Translations under genes and position numbers: made by a program
Notes under the pieces: generated by a model
Database searches by the model: none
What the model was told of the DNA's origin: nothing
What the model saw: only the letters and a program-made list of their open reading frames with translations
In this document: positions 36,540 to 48,066 of the stretch, piece after piece
How the letters are laid out: each line of letters opens with the position of its first letter
How positions within the stretch are numbered: the stretch's first letter is position 1
Source: Icerya purchasi
Lineage: Eukaryota; Arthropoda; Insecta; Hemiptera; Monophlebidae
Length of the DNA: 64,000 bases
NCBI GenBank assembly: GCA_039619475.1
Contig: CM077116.1
Coordinates: 250,365,440-250,429,439 of the forward strand
Direction of reading: 5' to 3'

Positions 36540-37600
36540 CTTCGACCAAATCTTGGCATATTTGAATCTTCTTCAATTCCAGCACCTTCGTCTTGGTTCA
36601 TTTTGCCTTTGCACAATCTCCTCTTTAATCGTCTTTTCTATTTTTCCTTCAATTTCGCCTAACTCTGCCATTCCCGTAAGATGTTTGTTCTACCCTCATC
36701 TTCAAAATTTCTTCCACAAACTTTAATCAGATTGGAATTCTACAGCATTACTAAAATTATCTATTTCCTTCTCATGTAACCATGTTTACTGATGGTCCGA
36801 AAAGGACGGGTGGTGTATCGTTGTCTCCCTGTCTTTTTTCTTTCCGTTCTTTATTCACAGTCCGAATTAATAATCATCCTAGGTGCCATTATTTTTACTT
36901 CTCCTAATCACTTTTCGGACAGTTTTTTGATTATTTCCGACTTTATGAGCGCCACTTGATCATTCCAATAATTTTATGATTTTTCATATAGGTTCATTTA
37001 TCCATTTTCCATTCACATTGATTCATAGCAGGCTTCTCTAGCCATTCGGACATCTGCCGGTAATGATGCAGCGGATTTACTTGGTTTGCTGCTTCCTTCC
37101 ACTTCCTTTCTTAAGAAAAATCTCATCCTCCCTGTAAAAGTTTTAATATCAACTTTTGGGCCGGTTGTATTTCTCTTTTTCCGATAGTTAATCCTTTTTT
37201 TATTTTTTCCAGTCTAGACATCTTGCTAATCTGTGATTACTTTTGTGTTTCTTTTTCTTCAGCCTTGCCTTCCTTCTACCTTCGATTTTCATCGGTTTTC
37301 TCCCCACATCTGTTTCTTCGTTCAAAACTTGTTTGCGACGGTGATTATGCGTTTCCATCATGCATTTATTAGTGTTCTTTTTTTTTTTTTTTTTCTGTTG
37401 AGTATTCTACTCTGTATTCCAGTTTGCTGCCACTTGATATTCCTACCACCGTTCATTATGTCTCTTGTATTCTGTCGTTTTCTTCTCTATACGTTATTCC
37501 GCTATTTGTTCCTTTTCATTAAAAGTACCTGACTGTTTTAAAATGAGTCTTTCCTTTTCTTACCGTTTGTGAGCAAGGGTCCCCCTACTTGATGAGGCTA
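36540..37600 (+). pseudogene. Degenerate I-like LINE ORF2 3' part (RNase H and C-terminus)
   Basis: The stretch is pyrimidine-rich, like the coding strands of copies A and B. The RNase H start MFTDG lies at about 36,782. CGNDAADLLGLL, corresponding to the ...GN.LVDSLA block, lies at about 37,050-37,090 with a frame change in PSHSGI. The following segment runs to an A/T-rich 3' end near 37,600, where tgagcaagggtccccct resembles the family's 3' UTR. Many stops and shifts show an old copy. Confidence 0.5.
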
Positions 37601-39949
37601 AAAATAAGAAAAAAGATAAATATATACGTATATATTTAAAAACACAGTTAAAAAGGGAATAACTTCAACATACAAGTAATTTTGATGAATTATAAAATCG
37701 AATTATTAAATTCAAGTTTTTCTCAAGCGTGTTAGCGCAAGGTTAATAACGAACGAAATATCGGAGTAGTTACAGAGAATTGTTTATAAAAAATAAATTG
37801 AACAGAAATTGAATCGATACCGAAGCAATAACAATACGAACGTTGAAGCTACTCGTAGAGGAGATCTAGTTGTAGATTGTAGATAGATTCTTTCAAAGCG
37901 AGACTTTTTTTTTTCTTTAAAATTTGCTAACGTCGTCGTGCTATAATTGAACAAAAAAGAAGGAATTACTCATATCAACGTTCATAATTGTCTGAACTAC
38001 AATATAGTCAGTGTGGCATCTGTGTCTAGCAGTTTAAATGATGGTATTCGATCTGTACTGAAGTGTGACCTAAAGTTACTAATAATTTTTGCTTTTCAAA
38101 TAAAATCTTCATCCATAACCGGAGATCGTAGCATCGAAATTTTATACTTAAAATATGCCAAAAAATTATTCAAAAAATAAATTTTCTTTTTTTCAAATTG
38201 CTATTTACATAAATGGAAGTAAATAAATTCAACGATTAGCAAGTTTTTCGTGAGGCCATATATTCATCGATACCTATTATTTTCCATTGCTTAACTTCGG
38301 TAGTTGCGTAAGAACAATATTTAAAAACTATGTTCCTTGGTTGATAAATCTTCGTTGAAATTACAATACTTCAGTGACATAAGGTGTTGCTGATAAATTA
38401 ATATCGACCGATCTACCTCGAAATTTATTTTTATTTTATACCCAAAAAATACCGCAAGTTCTGAAGGATTTTATTTTCAGTTGCAAAATTTTGAGGAGTA
38501 CGCAGTGTTCTTAAAGATGCACAGTGATCAGCGACTGCATCTGTTGCTGTGCGTATTTTCAGATTTTTTTGTGATGTTTGATGATGCTGATGATACGGCG
38601 GCTAAGAATTTTATGAAACAATGCAGTATATCCTTGATTAATGTGATAGTTCTCATTGTTTTCTAACCATCAAATACCAGCTTCCAAAAACAAAATCGCG
38701 TAAATTGTGCAATGCAATATAATTACATTTGTTAGAAATTAATTTTTTATTATTTGGTTATGACTGTTAAAAGTTAAAAAAAGAAACGACCAACTCAAAA
38801 AGCTACGAATAAAATTTTAACGAAAACAGTCAATAACTGTACCACGCAGATGGAGTTCCAATTGATACGGATAAAATTTAAAAGAATCGATTGATATCTT
38901 TGATAGCAGTTGAACTTTATGTATATCTCTGTGAAAGTACGTCGCTACTTTTATCTTGCTTTAAAATAACAGTAATATTGTAATTAACTTATCTATATCT
39001 ACTTTTTTTAAATTTTAACGATCGACAATTCCTTCCATTCTTTTATTTAACCAAAGTTGCTATCCCGAAAGATTATCTAAGAGCTGGTGTATCGTTTTCT
39101 TCGCGTTCATTGATGGTTCTGGGGTAGTTCAATTCGGTCTGAACTTTTGGTTTCAGTTATTCTCGATTTTCAACAGGTGAGAAACTCTAAAATATTCCTC
39201 GATTATTAACCAGTATGTGGATACTTGGCATTTATTGGTTCAGATTTTTTTGCGATTTCAACAAATCTAATGTGATTTGTATGCATCCCCGATACTGACT
39301 TTGTAACCATCATTAAGTTCGATTAAACGATACAGCCAGTCACTATTCCTAATTTTCGTAACTTGGATTAGTAGTTTTCATTCGTTGTCCGTAACGTATG
39401 AACTGTTTCGTTTGTTTCATAAATTAATATTCTTCTTTTTAACACGAATATGAAAAAACCATCGGTCTTTTTACACGCTGCTTTTCCAACAAATGATGTG
39501 AAGTTGTTTAATATTTTTAGAGTATTTAATTCAGTTTATCTTGTAAGAAGAAAGTTTAATTTCCATTTATTTTAATCTATTTTTTACTAGTTACGTTCTG
39601 CTATACAGCATTAGTTGTTCAAGAGCTTATGAACCGCCAACTAATTTGACGTTTCCTAAAGAAGCTTATAACTTGTTATTTTTTGTAATTTTCCAAATTG
39701 ACTAAATCCGTCATTTAAAAAAAGCATTATTGTACGATTTTAATTGTAATAATTTTAACATACAGATAATATATATTAGATATGATAAATTGAAAAAATA
39801 AAGTATAAAAATTAAAAAACAACGCGTAAGACTCTGGATATGGTTTTACTAGCGACTGTATCATTGAAAAAGGAAAATGTGGCTGAAGGGGAGAAATAAA
39901 GCGCGTTGCTTAAAATGAAGCTTAAAGTATTAAAACGTGTATCGAACCT
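37601..39949. other. AT-rich intergenic sequence, no gene supported
   Basis: The short frames (37,947-38,180; 38,481-38,666) lack motifs. I see no clear repeats besides A/T runs. Confidence 0.45.
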
Positions 39950-41453
39950 TTGAATATATACCTAGCAAGAAAAAAAGGGAAGGAAAACCAAAAAGGACAA
40001 TAAGAAAAATGAAAAAAAAAAAAAAAAAAATGAGCTGTAGTAATGAAAAATGCATAAACCAAATTATTCCGTAGAAAGTTCGAAAAAAAAATTTCAAAGT
40101 TGGGGGAGTTGTACTATGTTTAGAAAGGAGTTGCATGAGAAAAGAAGAGAGAACTTCAGGAAAGGAAGAGCTTTCAATGTACTTTCCACAGACGTGTAGT
40201 GACAATTCCAGATTTTGATTTGGATAGTTCAATACTTATCCATTGCCTAACTCCGGAACACGAGTAGAAGATAAGGGAGGAAAGTGCGAGAAGGTTTAGA
40301 AAAATCCTTAGATTTAGGAAAACGATGAAAATATTTAGACTTGCTAGGAGGAGAAATACGGTCGTTCCAGCAAGGAATATTTTTTTTTTTTTGGAAAAAG
40401 GAGGAGGAGGAAGAAAAATCATCGTTGTTTGCTAGAGGAAAAAGAAGAAGAGGAATACGAATCTTTTTCATGCTGTTATCTTCTGAAAAAGGAACGTTTT
40501 TGTAAGCCGTTATTTTTTGGATTTCTTTTTGACGGATCCGTTTCGGCCCCATTAACGATCCGTAGCGCTATGACTGTGTTTACGATTACAGCAAGTGGGG
40601 GGTGTTCAGAGCGTTCCATTCGGACAAAAAAATGTGGGTCGCAATAGTGAGAACATGGGGCGAAAGAACTGCGGCAAAGTTTAGCGATATGTCCGAATAG
40701 TTAGTATTTGCCGTATTGAAGAGGGGATACGATACTCGGCGATGGATGATATTTCAACGGGGAGCGTAAGTTTTCGAAACAGATTTTTACTGATTTTGTC
40801 GGGACTGTTTTGTTTTACAGATTCTTCGAACCGACGATACAAGGAGTGGAGAAATTCCATAATATCGTTTTCCGAAAATAATGTCGTACCTAAAAAGCGC
40901 ATAGTTTGGAATGTACGTTTGGCTATTATTTTTTGCGAAAACTAATTTTTCGTTAATAAAATTGTTGGCGGAAGAGGTGGGGGAGGCCAATATTAGATTT
41001 TTTCCTATCGCTTTAAAATGCAGGCAATGTGTTTGGTCTTTGAATGTAGCCATGAACCAGGATAGGATAAAGGAAACCGGAAGTTTTGTTCAGCATCATT
41101 ACTAATATTATTATGATTATAATTTTTATCGCGGTTATTATTACGATTATCACTTTTATTGCTATTGCATCGCTAGGATAATTATTATTATTATTATTGC
41201 TATTTCTATTACTATTATTATTATTGTTCTTATCATTGAAATTTTTTTCAAAATTATCATTAGGAGAAGATCGGTTTGAAAAATTTTCGAAATTCTTTAG
41301 ACGGCAAGGATGATTTACGAATATATTTTGGCTGGAGGGTTTCGGCTTGTTGAAAGTGTCTACCTGCATCAGATTGAGCGGCAAACTATCCCAATAGAAC
41401 TTCGGGTTGATGGGGGAAGTCGCCGAGCAGTTCTCCTTAGACAAGCTTATCAA
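39950..41453 (-). pseudogene. Ancient I-like LINE ORF1 relic with conserved poly-Asn tract
   Basis: Read on the minus strand from ATG 41,453, the N-terminus (MISLSKENC...LPLNLMQVDTF) parallels copy A ORF1 (...LNLSCMEVDASV). It is followed by an Asn-rich run encoded at about 41,170-41,240. After frame changes come SSANNFINEKLVF (compare AANNFLNNRSFF in copy A) and IPNYALFR (compare IPHNILHR). LFGHIAKLCRSS and CSHYC follow, matching the zinc knuckle FRYIARHCRSS and CSHC. Finally come HSHSATDR and RQKEIQKITAYKNVPF, matching SHSSSDR and RQKNIKRIMAFENISF. Similarity is limited to patches, so the copy is old. I found no ORF2 downstream. Confidence 0.65.
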
Positions 41454-42834
41454 TAACTAGGTAAATAATAACCACGATGGGAAAAAAAAGAGAAAAGAAA
41501 AATTAATAAATAAATAAATGACTAAAAGAAATGAAGAGAAATGAAAAAATACAGCCGTTATAAAATAAGGAATAGAATCGAAACCTATTATTCGTATTAT
41601 AATTAGATAATAAAAGAACGATCTCACCGGGCTGTCGGTGACAATTATACGATCTGATAAGCCAAGTGAGAACGTAGGCAAATAAGAGATAACACGTGTG
41701 CATCACAAGCAGTAAGAAAATTAATAATGTTTAATGTTTCTCTCGCTATCTCAAGCCGGAAAATTCTAATCTAACGTTTTAGGGTTCTCACTAAAACGAA
41801 TCACATCAATATTTCTATATTCTTTAAGTAAATCCGAATGACACTGAGTTCAGACATATTGTCAAATGTTGTAGATAAGCTTTTACCGAATTAAACAGCA
41901 TTGACATCCCTGAATCTTCCCTACTAACTCACAATGGATATTAACATCGCATAGCATTTTCGTGGGATTCGAAAACCTAATAAGAACATTTCTTCGGATC
42001 TGTACTGCATGACACACGCATATAGTTTGGCGCAAGGTAAAAAAGAGGTGATTCATTTGGTCTCAGTAACCAAACCTGGCCGAAACACAGAAGTGTAAAA
42101 AATAGATGTTCGTCGTATTAAAAAAAGCTGACTATCCTTGGACAGCTACACGTCTAAAGGCAACTCTCGCCAACAGCATATAAACGTAGTAATTTAAATC
42201 TGCACTAATGAAACTCCGCTGACAACAGCCTTTTCGTAATCAGTATATTACCGAAATAATCAATGTGCCGTATAACGACGTAAAGTCGCAGTAGAATTAT
42301 ATAAATCTTTACAAACATCGAGCAGAATTAGAAGAATTAGAATATCTTAAACATTTATTCGCCTACAATAGTTTGTTCTATAGGGATCCGTACAAAACTT
42401 AAGAATAAACCGATTATAAAAGATTGTAGCCTATTTCGTTGTGATAGTATTAGTAACGTTCGAGCACGTGGAGAAGAATTAACCCTTGTACGTTTATCGA
42501 TCCTAGCTGATAACTGCTTCTACCCCCACCCCCCCCACCCCCTAAATGATATGGCTAGTTCAGAGGATTTTTAAAACACTATGTGTATCAATAACGGAAT
42601 ATAAATTAGAAATAGTGGAACGAAAGCAAAAAAGAGCTAAACAATTTACCTTTTATAAAATAAAACTGATATTACCGGAACGATCGGACTACCAGAGTGT
42701 GAAGGGTCGTGAGTTTAAGGTCGGTCGAGTAACGAGTATTAAAAATATTTGTAATATAATCGTTGATAGGAGCATGCGCATGAGTCGATATAAGAAGACG
42801 TGTACACACACACCTTGACTTTGTTCATAGCGAC

Positions 42835-42865
<31 letters not shown>

Positions 42866-45114
42866 AATATCCTAGTCGCTTTCAAATTAGATCATGTATA
42901 CATTCGCCTATATCTGTACAACACGAATGTATAGTACAGACCAGAGCTTTAACGGGAAAAGTCTAGCAAACAACTTTAGTCGGAGGGGCAGTACAGGGAG
43001 AAAGATAAGGAAAAGCGAAAATAAGTCGAAGCTGGTTAAAAGGCACGCGAATAATAATAAAGACGATAACAGAATTGTAAAGTATAAGAAAGCTACGGAA
43101 GCAGAGATTGGAAGAAAGACCAGGATGTCTAGAGAGGTAAAAAATAGAATTATGAGAAAAATTGAAAATGTAAATATCCGTTTGAGAAAATCTGAGATAG
43201 AATCTTTTGGAACAGGAAACCGGCGAATTCCAGACACTTGTGTAATTTCTGTGTTACATTTTTATAGTTAGAAGTAGGTCTTTCAAATGTCCTATTTTTC
43301 CCATTGATATCATTTCGGAATCCAATTATTAATACCTCTTTTTGCTTCAATGTCCTCCGTCAAGCAACAAAGTATTTTAATGCAATATCGTTAGATAAAT
43401 ATTTCTAAAAATTCGTAATTAGCACGCTGGAATATATATTGTTTTTCCCCTTTTTTCTTTTCTAAAACAAGCTGTCTGGTTAACTAAGAGAATATTTATT
43501 TGTACCCCAGATGAAAAAATAAGTACACTTTTCTGGTTACAGTTCAACCGCATTATTGTTATTAACAAATTTTGCCCTTTGGTAGGAAGTTTAATTCGTT
43601 CGCAAATTTCTTACATTATTTTACGAAATTATCAAACTCAAACTGACGAATTGCCTAATCGAGATTACTTTTATTCATTTGTGATTATCTTAAAGTGGAA
43701 GAAACGTCGCTACAGGCGTAGTTGTGGACTTTTGAAACTTTACCCAGCCGGTTTAAATACGAAGCGCAGGTCTTTTTGTGTGTTAGTATTGGTAGGCACT
43801 GCGCATTAAATGCATGTAACTTTACGTTAATGTGAATATAATCGCTTACGTATGACTCAGTTTTTGATACGTGCACATTTGTGCCGCCGCTTCAATGCAA
43901 TCTAACCGTTAGAAATCATAAAAATGCTATCAGTACTGCTCTATTCTTTCTTCTGCGTCAGAGCCGGTTGTTATTTTGAACTTATTAAACATTTGCACGT
44001 CATAAACAGTTTTTGTGAAAACACCAGCATAAAGTTAATGATACACGTCTCCTGTTTACTATTCTGTCGAACAGTTTTAATTTATTCACGATTAATCGCG
44101 TTAGATCTGCTGGCTGCTGCTGCTGAAATTAAATAGTAAATGCTAGAGCACTTTAGGGCTCATTTAAGTTCCATTTACTTAAGAACTGTCCAAGAACGGC
44201 TAACAGAAGGAAGTGTAATAACGATGCGGTCCCATTACACATACGCATACATATTATATAAATCTTTAGGTTCTTGTCAAGAAGTAAGCCTTTTAGACAC
44301 CAGCTTTTTACTATAATGCTTATAGAAGAGTTGTTTCAATGGACTATGTGTCATTCGTATCTTTTTTTATTTTGGGTTTTTCAAAAATATGGGAACTGTT
44401 TTCGGATTCGGTTTTATTTTTATTTGTACATTTATTACAAAGCATAGCGAAGGAACGTTATTCTTGCGTTAGGGGTAAAATAAGGGAATTTATAGTGTTT
44501 TCGTGTTACGGATATGCGCGATAGAAGTTGCAAAGAAATTGCTACGTAAACTATAAATTAAACTTATCGGTTCTGAAAAAAATACGCAAGTAACAGAATA
44601 AAATAAAAAGAAGAAGAAGAGAGAAAACAAGCAATTTTAATGGATTGTTAAGGAAGAAGTTTGGGAATGGAGTATAATTATGGGATGAAATGGACATATA
44701 CATATTATATCGTCCATCCATTGTAATGAAGTGATTTCAGCTTTGTTTATAAATTGCATAAGTTAAAGGCTAAAAGCTAAAAGCTAAAAGCAGGCCATGT
44801 CAATGTTAAAATTACTTTTTATTTGACAAGATGATAAGTAGTATTAAAATAGTTCTACCAATACAAAATGCCTGCTTTCATATATAAACACACATTATAA
44901 TAGGAAAATCTAATTACGTTTCTGCGCTCGGTTTACTCTGTTCTTCTGTTTTGGATCACCCTCTTTCCGACCGTGTCAGTGGGAGTAATTTGACGTGAAT
45001 CTTTTCAGCGGGGATTTTTTCGGCAGGAAAGTTTTTGTTCAGACGTTTTTACGAATTAAATGAAACGTTTTTCAAATATCATTCGCTAAACATTATCAAT
45101 TTTGTTAGTAAAAA

Positions 45115-45145
<31 letters not shown>

Positions 45146-46033
45146 GACTCGGCATCTATGCTACCACTACTAGATTTATTTCTACAACACAATAAAACAT
45201 CCATTCAATAAAATGCGGCTTCGTTCTCGTCAAATAGCGGTCTTTTTATTATCGATATATCAAACGCCGAGAATATTGTTCTTCTCAAAATTTGGAGTTC
45301 TCAGCTGCCCAAGGTTTAAATATGAAGTTGTAATTACGGCTATATTTTTGTCTTTAAAGCGCTCTTTCGTGTGTATCTTCGAGGTATATTTTGGCTTCTT
45401 TAAATTTTTCAGTCGAGCTATTACTGCATGTTTTACCGCTTTTTACCAAAAAGAGGGTTTAAATCATTTTTTATCGACAGTTTTTTTCTATTTTACGATA
45501 TTTATGTTTTCTTCTATATTCCGAATTTCATTTTTAACAAGTTATCCAGCGGTAAGTTACGAATTTCTGAGCCCCTTACAACGTCTCATTCTAAATTATG
45601 CAGCACGTAATAATCCTTTCCATTTTTAAATTCTGATCGGATTTTCCACCTCGTTCTTGGTTTTCCAACTTTCCTTCTTTGCAATGTGCTTACCCCTTAC
45701 TGCAATCTTTCGTCTATAGTTTGGACACAGTTTACACTTCCCTTACCGCATTTATTTATTTATTTTATTTTTTTAAATAATTTGCGGGTCTCACAAGGCA
45801 TCGTCGGTGGGTTCCCAACATAATTATATCGTTTATTCACAAATATAATACATCTTAATGCTAACACATTATATTAATCTTATATCTATTACTTAATTAT
45901 ACTTTAGCTTTCATTTTCACTGAATTACATCTCATTTTTAAAACAAATAAATTCATGCCCAACGCACATTCTAAAGCAATATTTACTCGTAAGCTAAAAG
46001 GTATGCAGCTAAAGAAAGGAGCTACCGTACATT
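41454..46033. other. Intergenic, no gene supported
   Basis: AT-rich sequence with a C-run (42,523-42,541), A-runs (42,835-42,868), a T-run (45,119-45,145) and three tandem copies of a 7-bp unit (ctaaaag) near 44,768-44,790. A solitary satellite-like unit lies at 45,205-45,330. Open frames at 42,894-43,271, 43,924-44,136 and 45,213-45,629 have no recognisable domains; the last overlaps the satellite-like unit. Confidence 0.4.
45205..45330. repeat. Solitary diverged unit related to the ~285-bp satellite
   Basis: Successive blocks ttcgttctcgtcaaatagcg, cgatatatcaaacgcc, caaaatttggag and aaggtttaaat align in order with the satellite units at 16.1-16.9 kb. This indicates a dispersed, non-tandem relative. 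Confidence 0.55.
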
Positions 46034-46706
46034 TCTTTTTTTTTTTTTTTATGTACCTTATTTAATTTTTTATGTACCTTATTTAATTTTTTATGTACCT
46101 TATTTATAATTATTCTCTTTGTTTCTTTCCTTCGTCTATTCTTTTCTCAATTTCTGCACCACGCTATCAACCAAATTTTAATTTTGTCTTTCCATATTTT
46201 CAAATTGTTTTCGTCTTTAATTTCCTTTGGTATGTGACCCAAAATTTGACTCCAAATTTTCTCTTTAACATTGTCAATTTTATTGTTAACCCCTTTAGGT
46301 CTTATAATAGATAATTTGTCATAGTTTCTAGTCTCATAAACCTTTTCCCTCGTCGGTAATATTCTTTTTTCTGTTTTATACCTTAATACCTTACCGTAAT
46401 AAAAAAACATTTTTGAAGACATTTCTTTATTATTATCCCACCAAGTAGTATTCGTTATCAGATTCGTACTATTCCATCTCGGAAAAAATACTTTTTAACA
46501 TATTTTTTTGTAGCTTACTAATTTTCTTTAATTCGGTTTTTTTTACCTCCCCCAAATTTCAATTCCGTATCTGATTCTAGACATTATTAATGAGTCAAAA
46601 TATAATCTCATGATTTTGTAATTCATAACCTGTTTTAATTGGTATAAAGCCGGTATAGTCTGCCTGATTTTCCACGCAATATTATCAATGTGACTTCACC
46701 ATGTTA

Positions 46707-47090
46707 CTTCTTTATAGTGCCATACTCAGCTTCTGAGCGTCGGCGACTACCTATTCGTACATCTCAGCTGTACAGACACAGGCATAGTGTTCTAGGCAAT
46801 TGTTATATGCAACGCAGGTGTACACACGCAAGACTACATTCGAAACTGATTAGTAATCGTTTGATTTATCGATATACAAGTGCAGTCCCGTGTGGGTCTG
46901 CTGTGTACTGACCTAGCGCGCATATGATGTTGAACGTGGTGGTTTGCCATTGCCTTTCACATGACTATTAGCGATTATTTATTTATTTATTTATTTATTC
47001 TTGTAATAAGTTCGTCGTTGCTCGGGATTGAACCCGTGATCTCCATAACGGAAGTCAAGCGCTCTAGCAACTAGGCTATCGCGACGACTA
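46707..47090 (-). mobile_element. tRNA-headed SINE inserted in a LINE, ~12-bp target duplication
   Basis: The 384-bp insert splits a LINE reading frame. The flanks ttcaccatgtta (46,695-46,706) and ttctccatgtta (47,091-47,102) match 11 of 12 and mark the target duplication. On the minus strand the order is tRNA-like head, then (AATA)n (about 46,976-47,000), then a body starting near ggcaatggcaaaccacc. The body ends at ...ctataaagaag without a poly(A) tail. The body, without the head, is repeated at 61,945-62,200; a head fragment lies at 15,464-15,493. Confidence 0.75.
47013..47086 (-). repeat. tRNA-like head of the SINE (pol III A and B boxes)
   Basis: The minus strand reads gtcgcgatagcctagttgct, with A-box-like TAGCCTAGTTG, then GGGTTCAATCCC, a good B box and perfect T-arm. 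The T stem (CGGG/CCCG) and D arm are recognisable. The acceptor stem pairs poorly and the anticodon arm is degenerate, so this is a tRNA-derived pol III promoter and not a working tRNA gene. Confidence 0.7.
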
Positions 47091-47814
47091 TTCTCCATGT
47101 TAACGCCTTATCAAATGTAATTCCAAAATACTTAAAATTAGCAACCGTTTCTATCGGGTCACAACAGCAAACTTCCGCTCCATGAAGACAATCTACATTC
47201 CGCAATACTATTTTGGGAATGAACTTTCTAAATCTACTTGATGTTCTTACATACATAAATTTTGATTTCTTGGCATTTATTACTAATTTTTTGTCGTGTA
47301 CCCATCTGCAGACCTTATTCAAGTCCTCTTGTAGCATCCTTTCTGAAATTTCTACTTCTCGGTGTTCCATTACCAGAGCAATATCGTCGGCATATGCGTA
47401 AATTTTGGCATTCGTAACACAGTTTTGGACGGAGTTCAGGTTAATTAGAAACAGTAACGGGGCTAATATAGTTCCTTGTCCTACTCCATATTTCGTTTTC
47501 GCTATATCGCTATGTTCATTCCCAACTTTCACTAAGCATTCCCTTTCATGTAAATAACCTCCTTTATTTATATTCTCACTTATATCTTCCCATATTATCC
47601 TTTCCATCTATTCGCTTTTTATTTTATACGTGACATATATATCGTTTTATGATTATCGTTGCTGAATGTCCTCCTTTCTACTATTCACTTTTACTAATGG
47701 ATCTCGCTACTCTTTACAGCGCGTCCTTCATCCTCTTCTTTTCTTCTCCTTCTGTTACATCGGCCCTTGTATCCTTTCTGGTCACTGTTTTCTGAGATTT
47801 TTTCCTTTGCATAC

Positions 47815-48066
47815 TGTTACGACTTGAGGACTTTCCCGTCCCTTTTACGGAAAGCCAAGGTTACGATTTGATGATATTTATTGTTTACGGGCGCCAGTGG
47901 TAAATTACGGCCTACCACGATCGAATTAACTCTGCCGAGCAGAGCGTCAGGCTTTTACGAAAGAAATTTGCCGACAAAGATAAAAAAAAAATAATAAAGC
48001 CGTTCTTTTTGAACATAACGTGTATATAGTCACAAATATAACATAAAAAAATACAACCGCGTAACA
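47815..48066 (+). mobile_element. Candidate solo LTR
   Basis: The segment begins TGTTACG (47,815-47,821) and ends CGTAACA (48,060-48,066). That is a 7-bp inverted repeat with the TG...CA ends typical of retroviral-type LTRs. It contains an AATAAA-like signal (ataataaag, about 47,991). I see no matching 4-6 bp target duplication and no second copy in the window, so this remains a suggestion. Confidence 0.3.

Larger units (their letters stand above)
46034..47607 (-). pseudogene. LINE ORF2 relic (reverse transcriptase), split by a SINE, with repetitive 3' tail
   Basis: On the minus strand, 47,607-47,091 encodes an RT with YGVGQGTILAPLLF, the catalytic IYAYADDIALV (about 47,380-47,410), DLNKVCRWVHDKKLVINAKK and FKYFGITFDKALTWR. 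A SINE (46,707-47,090) interrupts after this. The frame resumes on the other side with SHIDNIAWKIRQTIPALYQL, SRIRYGIEIW, and a Lys/Asn/Ile-rich C-terminus ending at TGA 46,147-46,149. The 3' UTR holds three copies of a 21-bp unit (atgtaccttattt core at 46,051, 46,072 and 46,093 on the plus strand) and then a poly(A) tail (T-run at about 46,035-46,050). It has a Jockey/CR1-like arrangement and no RNase H; the clade is unresolved. It is 5'-truncated and frameshifted. Confidence 0.75.

Noticed and set aside
42894..43271. 125-codon Lys/Arg/Asn-rich frame
   Set aside because: It is as open on the opposite strand, has no motif, and lies next to A-runs; likely chance.
45213..45629. 138-codon Phe-rich frame
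   Set aside because: It starts in the satellite-related unit and is hydrophobic because of T-rich sequence; no family.
47013..47086. Functional tRNA gene on the minus strand
   Set aside because: A and B boxes are good but the acceptor and anticodon arms are degenerate, and it is the head of a SINE with a target duplication.
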